Assembly (NCBI GenBank): GCA_027067965.1
Contig: JAMOUV010000027.1
Location: 1-64,000 of the forward strand
Reading direction: 5' to 3'
From: Flavobacteriales bacterium
Lineage (GTDB): Bacteria; Bacteroidota; Bacteroidia; Flavobacteriales; Flavobacteriaceae
DNA length: 64,000 nt
A program made the position numbers and the translations under genes. The notes beneath the pieces were generated by a model that ran no database searches, was not told where the DNA came from, and saw only the letters and a list, made by a program, of their open reading frames with translations. This document shows, one piece after another, positions 1 through 13,024 of the stretch; within the stretch, counting starts at the first letter, position 1, and each line of letters opens with the position of its first letter.

Positions 1-162
<162 letters not shown>

Positions 163-1095
163 ATGAAAACGCTTTTAATTTCCGGTGGAACCGGTATGAT
201 CGGAAGGGCCCTCACTTCGCATTTGCTTGATAATGGCTATCGGGTAAAAATACTCACGCGGTTTCCGGAAAGGCATACCGACTCATCTCAAGTAACTTAT
301 CATTATTGGGATTGGACCAAGAAAGAAATTGATGCGAATGTTTTTGATAATGTAGAAGGATTTATTCATTTGGCGGGGGTTAATATCGGTCAAAGGAGAT
401 GGACAGCGGCATATAAAGCCGAAATTGCAGGCAGCCGGATTTTGTCTTTACGATTTATCAGGCAATTTTTATTGGAAAATAATATTAATCTGCAGGTTTT
501 TATAGGTGCTTCGGCGATAGGTTATTACGGTTGTGTGACGGATGATATGATGCGCAAGGAAAATGACCCGCCGGGTAATGATTTTTTAGCGGCAGTAGTC
601 GAAGAATGGGAAAAGGAATCGGATATGATGCATGCCGTAGCGTCTCGGGTGGTGATTCTTCGTACCGGTGTAGTGTTTCACCCGCGGGAAGGTGTTTTTC
701 CTCGGTTGGTAAGACCTATTTTACAAGGATTTCCTTTTATTTTGGGTAGCGGAAAACAATATATCGACTGGATTTCCATTGAAGACATTGCACGGATGTA
801 TCTTTATGCTTTACAGCACCCCTTTCGGGGTATATTCAATGCCGTTTCTCCCAAGCCGGTAACTTACCGCGAATTTGTAGAATGTATCACCGGCATTATG
901 AATAAATTTTGTTGTTTGCCTGCCATTCCTGCCTTTTTATTGAAATTCATTTTAGGAGAAAGGGCTTGTCTCATCACCGAAGGTGTGCCCGTGTCCTCAG
1001 AAAAAATTAGAGAGCAAGGTTTTCGTTTCGAACAAGACACTTTGGAAAAATTAGGGCAGTATTATTTGAAGAAAATAAGGAGAGGTGCATATTGA
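163..1095 (+). CDS. TIGR01777-type SDR epimerase (YfcH/SDR39U1 family)
   Basis: A 310-residue extended short-chain dehydrogenase/reductase. The N-terminal nucleotide-binding motif GGTGMIG is at about residues 8-14. The family motif around FIHLAGVNIGQRRW (about 67-80) and the FIGASAIGYYG segment (about 112-122, containing the active-site tyrosine region) are intact. The C-terminal part (from about 255) matches the DUF1731 tail of this family (PAIPAFLLKFILGERA, then GFRFEQDTLEKLG). Length is usual for the family. The substrate is not known for most members, so only a NAD(P)-dependent sugar-nucleotide-epimerase-like role can be stated. ATG start at 163; meaB follows after 35 nt on the same strand. 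Confidence 0.85.
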   Translation: MKTLLISGGTGMIGRALTSHLLDNGYRVKILTRFPERHTDSSQVTYHYWDWTKKEIDANVFDNVEGFIHLAGVNIGQRRWTAAYKAEIAGSRILSLRFIRQFLLENNINLQVFIGASAIGYYGCVTDDMMRKENDPPGNDFLAAVVEEWEKESDMMHAVASRVVILRTGVVFHPREGVFPRLVRPILQGFPFILGSGKQYIDWISIEDIARMYLYALQHPFRGIFNAVSPKPVTYREFVECITGIMNKFCCLPAIPAFLLKFILGERACLITEGVPVSSEKIREQGFRFEQDTLEKLGQYYLKKIRRGAY

Positions 1096-1130
1096 TTTTT
1101 TTTCGGATATTTACAATAAATTCCTAAGTT

Positions 1131-2195
1131 TTGACACACGAAAACTCATCGGAAAATATAAACCGGCTTCATCCGGAAATAAATTCGCATTACAAAAAAT
1201 TCAAAAAACCCTTGCCCGATGCGGACCGGTTTATTAAAGAAATTCGTGCGGGAAACCGGGAATACTTAAGCCGGGCCATTACTTTAATTGAAAGTTCATC
1301 GCCTTCGGTAAGGAAATTGGCCGACGAAATCGTCCGAAAGGCATTGGCATATTCGGGACGTTCGTTCAGGGTAGGAATAACCGGCGTGCCGGGCGTGGGA
1401 AAAAGCACATTTATCGATAAATTGGGTATGAATTTTATCGAACGCGGACATCGCGTAGCCGTATTGGCCATCGACCCGTCCAGTGCATTGAACAAAGGTA
1501 GTATCCTCGGCGACAAGACCCGCATGAATAATTTATCCAAATCCGACCGGGCTTTTATTCGCCCTTCGCCTGCGGGAGGTCATTTGGGTGGAGTGGGGCG
1601 CAAAACCCGAGAAAGCATTATCCTTTGCGAAGCGGCCGGATACGACCGGATTTTGGTGGAAACCGTCGGAGTGGGACAGTCCGAAATTTATGTACACTCC
1701 ATGACCGATTTGTTTTTATTGCTTAAACTTCCCGGAGCGGGAGACGAACTCCAAGGAATCAAACGCGGTGTGATGGAAATGGCGGATATGATTATTATCA
1801 ACAAAGCGGACGGAGAATTAAAAGACGAAGCCCGCAAAGCCGTACAAATTTTCAAAAACGCATTGTATTATTTTACCTTCCGCAACACAGACGAAATCGA
1901 TGTAATGGCGGTGAGCAGTATGGAAAATAGCGGCATTGAACAAGTAGCCGAATTATTGGAAAAAAAATATAAACACTTGTTGGAATCGGGTCGTTTGGAG
2001 GAAAAACGGACCGAACAATTGGTATTTTGGTTCGAAGAAAGTTTAAATGAACTGTTTAGAAACTATTTCGAAGGCAACCAATTGCTCCGGGCGGAGCGTA
2101 ATTTATTACTGGACCGGATTAAACAAAAGAAAATCACGCCCTTCGAAGCGGCTTCCAAATTATGGGATTTGTTTATAGAAAATTCAGAAAGATAA
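1131..2195 (+). CDS. meaB: Methylmalonyl-CoA mutase-associated GTPase MeaB
   Basis: 354-residue G3E-family GTPase of the MeaB/ArgK group, which protects and loads adenosylcobalamin on methylmalonyl-CoA mutase. Visible motifs: P-loop GVPGVGKST at about residues 84-92, the DPSS segment after the second strand, the switch segment ETVGVGQSE at about 177-185, and the base-recognition motif NKADG at about 225-229. The start is TTG at 1131: an in-frame stop (TAA at 1125) lies just upstream and no early ATG exists, so TTG is the only near start. The 3' end overlaps lnt by 12 nt in convergent orientation. The mutase itself is not in the window. Alternative: another G3E metallochaperone, less likely given the motif set. 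Confidence 0.9.
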   Translation: MTHENSSENINRLHPEINSHYKKFKKPLPDADRFIKEIRAGNREYLSRAITLIESSSPSVRKLADEIVRKALAYSGRSFRVGITGVPGVGKSTFIDKLGMNFIERGHRVAVLAIDPSSALNKGSILGDKTRMNNLSKSDRAFIRPSPAGGHLGGVGRKTRESIILCEAAGYDRILVETVGVGQSEIYVHSMTDLFLLLKLPGAGDELQGIKRGVMEMADMIIINKADGELKDEARKAVQIFKNALYYFTFRNTDEIDVMAVSSMENSGIEQVAELLEKKYKHLLESGRLEEKRTEQLVFWFEESLNELFRNYFEGNQLLRAERNLLLDRIKQKKITPFEAASKLWDLFIENSER

Positions 2196-3764
2196 TTTGA
2201 TTCTTTTTTTACCCAGCCCGTAAATTAACAAAACCAAAGCCACAAATACCGCTACGCGTGCAATAAAATCACCGTGCCGTGCATAAAAGGTTATTTCTTC
2301 GTTCAAACGGGGTTTGACAACTAAAACACCTCGCCGGTCATAAGCCAATGAGGCCATGATGTCGCCCCGCTGATTGATATGTCCGCTACGTCCGGTATTG
2401 GCCGAACGAACCAAATCACGCCGGTTTTCTATGGAACGCAAGCGGGCATAATGAAAATGTTGCCTGTAACCGCCCGTTTTTTTCCACCATCCGTCGTTAG
2501 TGATCACGGCAAGTAAATTGGCCCCTTTCTGGACATACCGGCGTACATAATCGCCGAAAACCGATTCGTAGCATATAATCGGGGCGACTTTTATTCGCCG
2601 GTTACTGTTTTCGAATACCACCGGCTGCGGGCTGGGTGTATGGGTACCCGTGGCACCGCCCAAGTTCAATACGATGTCGCCTATCAACGGACTTAAAAAA
2701 CGGTGAAAAGGCATTTTTTCCGCACCGGGAACCAAGATTTTTTTATGATACATTTCGGGCTGATTATCCGATTTGTAGTATAAGGCGGAATTATAGAGTT
2801 GATACCAATCGCCTGCCCGGGTTTGATTGGCGGTGGATGGAATGGGGCCGTTTTTATCCACGAAATTATATAAAGTGGCACCGATAAGCCAGTCGGCACG
2901 CGGATGTTTTTGTTTGAATTGCATGAGAAGGGCGGTGAATTTTTCATTTCCCATGTCGTCTTTATCAATAGCCCGGGCCAAGGCGGTTTCCGGGGCGATA
3001 ATCAAATCCACACTATCGGCATAGGGTTCGGCCAATTTGATTAAATCTACGATGCTTTCGCTGTTTTTCCGGTCGAATTTTTCCGTCCACGGATCGATGT
3101 TGGGCTGAAGGAGCAGGACGGATGCTTCTTCGCCTTTTTCCCGGTAGGAACGGTATAGGAAAAAGGATAGTATCAAAGGAAGAAAAAGAGTAAAAACCCA
3201 ACGAAAAGTATGGAAACGGCTGCGGTTTTTTATCCAAAAATACACATACATATTAACCAATAAAATCCATAATGTGCCGCCGAAAACGCCTGTAAATTCA
3301 TACCATTGAACCTGTTCGGGCGACGCGGCGAATACATTGCCCATGGTGAGCCACGGCCATTCCAAATCCCATACGTAATGTAATTTTTCAAAACTTATCC
3401 ACAAGGCGGGAAGCAGCGCCCATGCCATTTTGCGGGGAAGTTTCGCACGGAATTTATGCCATATCCAAAATGTAAATGCCATTAAAAACGAATTGGCCGT
3501 CAAAGCCACTATGGCTCCTACGGGAGTGGCATACCAAATCCAATAAGTGGTGAATAAATTAAAGAGAAAAAAACTCAAATAGAGGATGGGGAAGAATTTT
3601 TTCTTTCGGTGGGCCATATAATAATCCGATGAAAATAACAAGGGAATCCATGCCAAAAAAATTAACGGTGCCCATCCGTTTTCCGGCCATGCCAATGTAA
3701 ATAAAAGTCCGCTGAGAAGAGGTAAAAACCGGATGAGTGAATTATTCATAAATAAACTACACAT
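2184..3764 (-). CDS. lnt: Apolipoprotein N-acyltransferase
   Basis: 526-residue integral inner-membrane enzyme that adds the third acyl chain to the N-terminal cysteine of lipoproteins. The N-terminal ~210 residues hold about six hydrophobic segments. The carbon-nitrogen hydrolase domain carries the Glu-Lys-Cys triad: E in IIAPETALAR (about 257), K in KKILVPGAEK (about 344), C in PIICYESVFGD (about 397). A last hydrophobic segment is near the C-terminus (about 505-520). Two ATG starts are possible (3764 and 3749); the second gives the more typical MNNS... start. Convergent with meaB, overlapping by 12 nt. Confidence 0.92.
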   Translation of the reverse strand: MCSLFMNNSLIRFLPLLSGLLFTLAWPENGWAPLIFLAWIPLLFSSDYYMAHRKKKFFPILYLSFFLFNLFTTYWIWYATPVGAIVALTANSFLMAFTFWIWHKFRAKLPRKMAWALLPALWISFEKLHYVWDLEWPWLTMGNVFAASPEQVQWYEFTGVFGGTLWILLVNMYVYFWIKNRSRFHTFRWVFTLFLPLILSFFLYRSYREKGEEASVLLLQPNIDPWTEKFDRKNSESIVDLIKLAEPYADSVDLIIAPETALARAIDKDDMGNEKFTALLMQFKQKHPRADWLIGATLYNFVDKNGPIPSTANQTRAGDWYQLYNSALYYKSDNQPEMYHKKILVPGAEKMPFHRFLSPLIGDIVLNLGGATGTHTPSPQPVVFENSNRRIKVAPIICYESVFGDYVRRYVQKGANLLAVITNDGWWKKTGGYRQHFHYARLRSIENRRDLVRSANTGRSGHINQRGDIMASLAYDRRGVLVVKPRLNEEITFYARHGDFIARVAVFVALVLLIYGLGKKRIKLSF

Positions 3765-5454
<1,690 letters not shown>

Positions 5455-5475
5455 ATAAAATTTATATGCGCTGCT

Positions 5476-5505
5476 AAAAGACTGCCTTATTTCGGGCAGT
5501 CTTTT
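5476..5505 (+). terminator. Rho-independent terminator after tpl
   Basis: Inverted repeat AGACTGCC / GGGCAGTCT with flanking A and T runs, loop TTATTTC, followed by TTTTG. It lies 21 nt after the tpl stop. Because it is flanked by A on one side and T on the other, it may also serve transcription arriving from the convergent permease gene. Confidence 0.8.
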
Positions 5506-5629
5506 GTATATGATACCGGCTTATAAGCATTTTTACTTTTTAAAGGGTAATGGATGTTGGTGGAAAATTCCGTGCGGAATTTTGTAAACAGATTCAATTG
5601 GCTTAATTTCCATTTTGAATTTATGAGTT

Positions 5630-6937
5630 TTAATGCGTTTTAAACACCCTCGATCGACTGAAATCCCGCTTGCCGTATCGCCTATACACATATTCCAATA
5701 AAAAGGCCGCGCCGAAAATCAACCATCCAGCAATAAAGGCATCTTTTTCCGTTTGCCATTGATAACGCATCAAGCAGATGAATACAAAGATTAAAATTAA
5801 TAGATTAAGGAAAACCAACCACTTTTTTCCGCCGAATTTGTCGATGTTTTTATAATGCGAAATCAATACGAAAAGGTAAATCACCGTCGTAACCGCCGTG
5901 GTAATGGAAGCGATACCGTTGAGATTGAAAAACAAAGCCAAAAACAATCCCAAGCCGGCCGTTATATACAAGCCCGCCGGTGCACCGAACCAAACCTTGC
6001 GTTCGAAGTGTTCGGGCAAAAAGCCGTTTCGAGCCAAAGCATAGGCGATGTTGGCCCCGCCATAGATAGTGGCATTCATGGCCGAACCGATGGAAAACAA
6101 TGCCCCCACCGAAACGAGCAAAAAGCCCCATTCGCCCAAGAAAGGTTTCGCAGCCACGGCCAAGGCATTTTCCGAAGCGCGGATGATTTCCGGCACGGAC
6201 AAATTGCCCAAGGTTACCACCGAAATACCCACATAAATCGCCATCACGATAAAAATGCTGATAAAAATAGCCCGCGGCACATTCTTTTGCGGATTTTTCA
6301 TGTGTTCCGATGCATTGGTCACCAATCCGAAACCCATATAGGACAGAAAAAACACTATGGAAGCGTTAAGCATGCCTTTGAGATGCTCCGTATCCCACTG
6401 TGGATGAAGCCACTCCCAATGAATACTGTGAAATCCCGCTACAATAAAAAGCAGCAAAATGGATACCTTCACCAATACAATCCAAAATTCCGCCCTGCCC
6501 ACGGCCTTGCTACCGAAAAAATTAAGCGCCGTAAAAAACAGCACCAATCCCGCCATGACCAAATCGTGATAAAAGGGCGTTTCGGGCAGGTGAAAAAGCG
6601 GCAGGAAATAACCGGCAAAACCTTTGGCAAACAAGGCGATGGATACCACAAAACCGAACCAGTAGAGGATGCTCAGTGTTCCGGTGAGCAGGTTGTCGCC
6701 CAAGCCTTTGAGGATAAACGCCATGGGACCTGCCCCCGAAATAATTTTACGTCCCAAAACGGCATAAGAATATGCCACCGCCATGGCGTAAATACCCGAA
6801 AGCAAGAAAGCCCAAGGCAAATTTACCCCGGCCAGTTTAACGCCCAATCCGAATATGGAAAAAATACTGGCGCCGATCATGGTGCCTACCGCCAGGGCAA
6901 CGGCTTCAGTGAGGGTAAGTTTGTGGTTTCGGTTCAT
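5630..6937 (-). CDS. APC-family amino-acid permease
   Basis: 435-residue membrane protein with about 12 hydrophobic segments across its length. The APC superfamily signature is in the first segment: AVGTMIGASIFSIFGLG (about residues 16-32), where the glycine-rich break binds the amino-acid backbone. The mid-region SYMGFGLVTNASEHMKNPQKNVPRAI (in pieces, about 200-225) is also typical. Substrate cannot be read from sequence. It is convergent with the tyrosine phenol-lyase gene, and pairing with an aromatic amino-acid lyase would suit an aromatic substrate, but that is inference only. Confidence 0.85.
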   Translation of the reverse strand: MNRNHKLTLTEAVALAVGTMIGASIFSIFGLGVKLAGVNLPWAFLLSGIYAMAVAYSYAVLGRKIISGAGPMAFILKGLGDNLLTGTLSILYWFGFVVSIALFAKGFAGYFLPLFHLPETPFYHDLVMAGLVLFFTALNFFGSKAVGRAEFWIVLVKVSILLLFIVAGFHSIHWEWLHPQWDTEHLKGMLNASIVFFLSYMGFGLVTNASEHMKNPQKNVPRAIFISIFIVMAIYVGISVVTLGNLSVPEIIRASENALAVAAKPFLGEWGFLLVSVGALFSIGSAMNATIYGGANIAYALARNGFLPEHFERKVWFGAPAGLYITAGLGLFLALFFNLNGIASITTAVTTVIYLFVLISHYKNIDKFGGKKWLVFLNLLILIFVFICLMRYQWQTEKDAFIAGWLIFGAAFLLEYVYRRYGKRDFSRSRVFKTH

Positions 6938-7113
6938 GGTATTTGATTTAATACAATCCGCCTTATCCGGTAATTACAAAACTACTTTATTTTATGAAAG
7001 GATAAAAATTCAAAACAGGGCTTCCTAAGTGTTTGTAAGTATTTACTAAATTTATACATCAAACTAAATTTGTCTTTTTTCGTACAATTTTCCCGCATTT
7101 CCGGTTTATTTGC

Positions 7114-7132
7114 ATTTTAACCTGGTTAAAAT
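7114..7132. repeat. 19-bp palindrome, upstream copy
   Basis: ATTTTAACC-T-GGTTAAAAT, a perfect 9+9 palindrome about the central base. The same palindrome with central G recurs at 8457-8475, directly downstream of the ATPase gene, and a half site GGTTAAAAT is at 7157-7165 just before the ATPase start. The 6938-7191 intergenic stretch holds no gene. Confidence 0.7.
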
Positions 7133-7191
7133 GATAGTGAAGTGTTGTTTTTCTCGGGTTAAAATGTTAGTTTTGTATCAAAATTCGCGGG

Positions 7192-8433
7192 ATGATTAAG
7201 CGAAATCGTAAAAAAGACCTCTTACAATCGTTAAATCGAAAGGAAATCACCGTGCTGACCGGTGCCCGCCAGGTGGGGAAAACCACGCTTATCAAAGAAA
7301 TTATCCGTGAATTGGAAGCCAAAGGCGAAAAAACGCTTTATTTCAATTTGGATATCGAGCGGGATATGAACTATTTTCGCTCACAAGAAACTTTTTTGAA
7401 CAAATTGCGTTTGGAATTGGGCGATGCCCCCGCTTATGTGTTTATTGATGAAATTCAGCGCAAGGAAGAAGCCGGACTTTTTTTGAAGGGAATTTACGAT
7501 ATGGATTTGCCGTATAAGTTTACCGTAACGGGTTCGGGAAGTTTGGAACTCAAACAAAAAATCGGCGAAGCGCTCACGGGTCGTAAAATCCTGATTTACT
7601 TGCCGCCGGTGATGTTTGATGAATTTGTTCAATACAAAACCGCCTACCGTTACGAAAACCGCTTGGCGCTGTATTTTGAAACAGAAAAAGAAAACCTTGC
7701 ATTGCTTTTGAATGAATATCTGACCTACGGCGGCTATCCGGCGGTGGTAACGGCTTCTACGCAAGATGACAAAACCGGCATCATGCAAGAAATTTTTCAA
7801 TCCTATCTGACCAAAGACATTGCTTGGCTGTTGCATGTCAAATCTCCGGATAAATTTGTCAGGATGATGCAATTGCTTGCGGCGCAAGCGGGCGGTTTGT
7901 TGCGATACAGCGATTTGGCGCATGATGTTACGGTTACCGTCCAAACCCTTAAAACCTATTTATGGTATGCCGAGCAAACCTTTATGATCCATACGGTGAA
8001 ACCCTTTTTTACCAATCCCAAAAAAGAGCTGACCAAATCGCCGGTGGTGTATTTCAATGATTTGGGTATGTTGCATTTTCTTCGCGGCACCTTGCCCGGA
8101 AACCTGAAAACCGGCATGGATTTTCAAAACTTTGTTTATTTGATTTTGAAAGAACGATTCGAACGTCCGTTATCGCCCGTCAAATATTGGCGAACCAAGA
8201 ATAAGGCCGAAGTGGATTTCGTAATTATTAGGGACGGACAAGTTATTCCTTTTGAAGTCAAATTTTCCCCAATCAAAAAACCGGTTGTCAGTCGTTCCCT
8301 TCGTAGTTTTATTGAAAAATACAAACCACCGCGCGCCTACGTGGTCCATACCGGCGATTTTTTTGAAACCAAAATAGAAACCACGGAAGTAATTTTTCTG
8401 CCTTATTGGAAGTTGTATTTTTTGGAAAAATAA
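7192..8433 (+). CDS. AAA_14/DUF4143 ATPase
   Basis: 413-residue P-loop ATPase of the archaeal/bacterial AAA_14 plus DUF4143 type. Walker A GARQVGKTT at about residues 23-31, Walker B YVFIDEIQ at about 89-96, sensor TVTGSGSLEL at about 117-126. The C-terminal half (about 205-410) is DUF4143, with the nuclease-like signature WRTKNKAEVDFVI (about 337-349) and PFEVKFS (about 358-364). Function in bacteria is not settled; the family is patchily distributed and often solitary. It stands alone between a permease and aroA, framed by two copies of a 19-bp palindrome. ATG start at 7192. Confidence 0.88.
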   Translation: MIKRNRKKDLLQSLNRKEITVLTGARQVGKTTLIKEIIRELEAKGEKTLYFNLDIERDMNYFRSQETFLNKLRLELGDAPAYVFIDEIQRKEEAGLFLKGIYDMDLPYKFTVTGSGSLELKQKIGEALTGRKILIYLPPVMFDEFVQYKTAYRYENRLALYFETEKENLALLLNEYLTYGGYPAVVTASTQDDKTGIMQEIFQSYLTKDIAWLLHVKSPDKFVRMMQLLAAQAGGLLRYSDLAHDVTVTVQTLKTYLWYAEQTFMIHTVKPFFTNPKKELTKSPVVYFNDLGMLHFLRGTLPGNLKTGMDFQNFVYLILKERFERPLSPVKYWRTKNKAEVDFVIIRDGQVIPFEVKFSPIKKPVVSRSLRSFIEKYKPPRAYVVHTGDFFETKIETTEVIFLPYWKLYFLEK

Positions 8434-8747
8434 AATCCGGGTATTTATTCATTTACATTTTAACCGGGTTAAAATTATATTCCGGCATAAAAAATCCCGG
8501 GTAAAATAAAGCAAGGGAAATTTTTGCGGAATGCAACCCGCATTTTATTCGGTTTTTGTGGAATATAGTCCGCAATTTTTTTAACCACAAAGAACATGGA
8601 AAATATCTGTGAAATCTGTGTTTATCTGCGTCATCAGCGTCCAAAAAAAAACTATTCACTATCTCACTACCTCACTAATTCACTAAAAAAATTGTTCACT
8701 AAAAAAACTCCTTCACTCCTTCATTCTTTCACTCCTTCACTCCTTCA
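8434..8747. repeat. Intergenic stretch with palindrome and short tandem repeats
   Basis: No gene seen. It holds the second copy of the 19-bp palindrome ATTTTAACC-G-GGTTAAAAT (8457-8475). A stretch at about 8581-8642 contains the semi-repeated words ATCTGTG and ATCTGCGTCATC, a type of intergenic sequence I have seen in several bacterial phyla. A low-complexity run (about 8650-8757) is built from TTCACT and TTCACTCC words separated by A runs. The run reaches the 3' end of aroA. Confidence 0.55.
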
Positions 8748-11943
<3,196 letters not shown>

Positions 11944-13014
11944 TTATATAATATTATTTTCTTCTTCCTCGATAGGATAGATTTCTTTAAAATAATTTAA
12001 ACTCATTTTATTTTCAAAGAAATCTTTTGCCTTTTGTTTTTCAATAATAATTCTTTCCTCAGCAATATTTAATTTCTGAGATACGTATTTTTGCAATTCA
12101 TCTTTAGTCGTATTAGACCCTTTCATTACAGACATAACTTTTTTACTATCATCTAATTTCAACGCTTGTTCAATTAAACCATTGATATGTTCATCAGCAA
12201 AACTATAGCCAATACACACAATAAGTTTTGCATTCAAGGTATAATGCCTAAACTGTGAAAATAAAAATAAATAAGGGTCAGAATAACTTAATTTATTTTG
12301 AGTACCAAAGATAATATCAGGATTTTGGGGGATACTATCTGAATATGAAACAATCTTCGTTTTCGGGTCACGCTTCCAATCAATTGATCCATGGAGCTTA
12401 TATAAATAAACATCAATATCGGAATCAGGAAAAACATCAAATAATTTATAATTCCATTTACGATTATTACAATCAAATCCACGTTCAAAATTAAATTCAA
12501 ATCCTTTATTATTTGAATTAGATTCAATACATTTGTCATAATTAAGTGTAAAAACACGCAATGGAAAATTTAATTCAGCTCTCAATGTTTTTAAATGTTT
12601 AAAATATGAAGCTTTCCTAACATCATCTAATGTAATCCAATCTTTTAGTTTTTTCTTTATTTCCTTAGAGAAAGAATCTATTAATTGAAAATTATCTCTT
12701 ATAACTTCACTAAACCTAATATTCCAAGAACCAATAAAAGGATAAAGTAAATGTTTTTCCTTTTGTTTTAATTCTTCAAGTACAAATAATAGAGTTTCTA
12801 TATTAAAAATTCCAGATTGGCCTAACAATCCGGCAGAATAATTTACGCCGCTTTTAATTAAATAATATAAATCTTTAAATTTCTCCCATTCTGTAATGGT
12901 ATTAATTAATTGTTCAATTTCATCTATCATTTTTGATGAAACGGGGATCCCTGCATCTGCACTTGCACCTGCTCCTAATAAAAATATTATTTCATTTTCT
13001 CTAAAATTTCTCAT
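11944..13014 (-). CDS. SIR2-like NADase effector of an Argonaute system
   Basis: 356-residue SIR2-like protein. The NAD-binding motif GAGASADAGIPVS is at residues 14-26, the catalytic-region asparagine in TLNYD (Asn158), and the histidine in KLHGSIDW (His208). CIGYSFADEHING (268-280) closes the fold. Defence SIR2 proteins hydrolyse NAD and stop infected cells from growing. It follows the Argonaute gene by 10 nt on the same strand, so the two are probably translated together with SIR2 as effector and Argonaute as sensor. It has no APAZ-like region of its own, unlike SIR2-APAZ proteins. Very AT-rich, unlike ligA downstream. Confidence 0.85.
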   Translation of the reverse strand: MRNFRENEIIFLLGAGASADAGIPVSSKMIDEIEQLINTITEWEKFKDLYYLIKSGVNYSAGLLGQSGIFNIETLLFVLEELKQKEKHLLYPFIGSWNIRFSEVIRDNFQLIDSFSKEIKKKLKDWITLDDVRKASYFKHLKTLRAELNFPLRVFTLNYDKCIESNSNNKGFEFNFERGFDCNNRKWNYKLFDVFPDSDIDVYLYKLHGSIDWKRDPKTKIVSYSDSIPQNPDIIFGTQNKLSYSDPYLFLFSQFRHYTLNAKLIVCIGYSFADEHINGLIEQALKLDDSKKVMSVMKGSNTTKDELQKYVSQKLNIAEERIIIEKQKAKDFFENKMSLNYFKEIYPIEEEENNII

Positions 13015-13024
13015 AGATTGAAAA

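Noticed and set aside
5855-6946. 363-codon plus-strand frame opposite the APC permease
   Set aside because: It is the antisense shadow of a clear permease gene, rich in Gln, His and Arg with no family motif.
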